This document shows, piece after piece, positions 63,599 to 64,000 of a DNA stretch of 64,000 nucleotides (positions are counted from its first letter, which is position 1; each line of letters opens with the position of its first letter). Below the pieces are notes generated by a model that saw nothing but the letters and a program-made list of their open reading frames with translations, was not told the DNA's origin and did not search any database. The DNA lies in the NCBI GenBank assembly GCA_965198485.1, contig CBDAPQ010000005.1:3100001-3164000 (forward strand), written 5' to 3'. The stretch is from RH-AL1 sp965198485. GTDB taxonomy: Bacteria > Pseudomonadota > Alphaproteobacteria > Rhizobiales > Beijerinckiaceae. Both the position numbers and the translations under genes were made by a program.

Positions 63599-64000
63599 CT
63601 ACTCCGCCTTCTCGAGCAGCGCCTTGATCGCGCCGGCGTCGGTGTCGCCGCTGGAGCGGCCCTCTTCCTGGGCGCCCTTGTAGACGATCAGCGTGCTCTG
63701 CATGCGCACGCCCAGCTTGCGCAGCAGCGGCTTCTGCGTATCGAAGTCGACGTTGAACACCGTGTAGTTGCTGAAGGCCGGCTCGGCGTGCAGCCTGTCG
63801 ACGATCGGCTTCTGCGCCGTGCAGGTCGAGCACCACGGCGCGGTGACATGCACGAGGATCGGATCGCCGGCCTTCTGCGCCGCGGCGAAAGCGGACTGGC
63901 TGTACGGCGTCTCCTCCTTGAAGGTCGCGGCCGAAGCCGGAGCGCCGGCGAGGCTCAGGACAACGCCGGCACTCGTTGCCGCAACGACGATCGATCTCAC
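63599..64000 (-). CDS. Secreted thioredoxin-family protein, 5' end at window edge
   Basis: At least 133 residues; the frame reaches the right edge with a GTG, so it may be complete or lack a few N-terminal residues. A signal peptide-like start (SIVVAATSAGVVLSLAGAPASA) is followed by ILVHVTAPWCSTCTAQKPIVDRLH with the redox W-C-x-x-C. It matches the DsbE/CcmG- or TrxA-like partners of CcdA. 3-base gap to ccdA suggests co-translation. Confidence 0.85.
   Translation of the reverse strand: MRSIVVAATSAGVVLSLAGAPASAATFKEETPYSQSAFAAAQKAGDPILVHVTAPWCSTCTAQKPIVDRLHAEPAFSNYTVFNVDFDTQKPLLRKLGVRMQSTLIVYKGAQEEGRSSGDTDAGAIKALLEKAE

Overview
The window is GC-rich, densely packed bacterial chromosome. Gene content points to an alphaproteobacterium, probably Hyphomicrobiales-like: metX-metW, an Hsp20/DUF1150 pair, an extensin-family protein, DUF2934, PurC of the MNRRRRIYEGK type, Entner-Doudoroff genes and a CtrA-type TTAA-N7-TTAA box. 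This placement is inferred from gene families, not from a marker gene. Most genes are housekeeping. I see no tRNA, rRNA, CRISPR array, insertion sequence or prophage.

Layout. 0-8 kb: a truncated SDR, an AI-2E-type exporter, xanthine phosphoribosyltransferase with a CinA-like domain protein, an OhrR-like MarR regulator, and a three-subunit periplasmic molybdenum aldehyde oxidoreductase of PaoABC type. 8-23 kb: ilvA, an SDR/hydrolase pair, MFS, a glycan-related propeller protein next to mtnA, thyX, a ClpP-fold protein, purC, xerC, mdh. 22-28 kb: a duplicated gamma-carbonic-anhydrase protein, bolA, then the light-sensing cluster. 28-42 kb: eda-edd, a small nucleotidyltransferase locus, an MFS carrier, a TetR/GST/reductase unit with a clear operator, MoxR-VWA, metXW, small heat-shock genes. 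42-64 kb: tyrS, gfa, ispH, a dehalogenase-like hydrolase, tadA, a pseudouridine synthase with a repeat tail, rsmD, purD, an orphan ParA, an aldehyde dehydrogenase, two broken loci (LtrA and a Zeta-type toxin), rarA, trmL, hemW and a CcdA/thioredoxin pair.

The most interesting region is 23.9-27.7 kb on the minus strand. It encodes a photoactive yellow protein (PYP) with the chromophore cysteine and key Tyr/Glu in place. Its stop codon overlaps the start of a PAS-PAS-GGDEF diguanylate cyclase by 7 nt. Next comes a CoA ligase of the PYP-activation type and then an EAL phosphodiesterase. Together they look like a blue-light to c-di-GMP module carrying its own chromophore-activating enzyme but no tyrosine ammonia-lyase in the window.

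Other points: the fused double gamma-CA protein splits the three zinc ligands between its two halves; a TetR operator with perfect 9-bp arms lies at 34.0 kb; an 18-bp perfect palindrome lies upstream of the orphan parA; a 120-bp repeat occurs four times inside the rluB-like gene; and three loci appear frameshifted (39.8, 56.7 and 57.3-57.9 kb).
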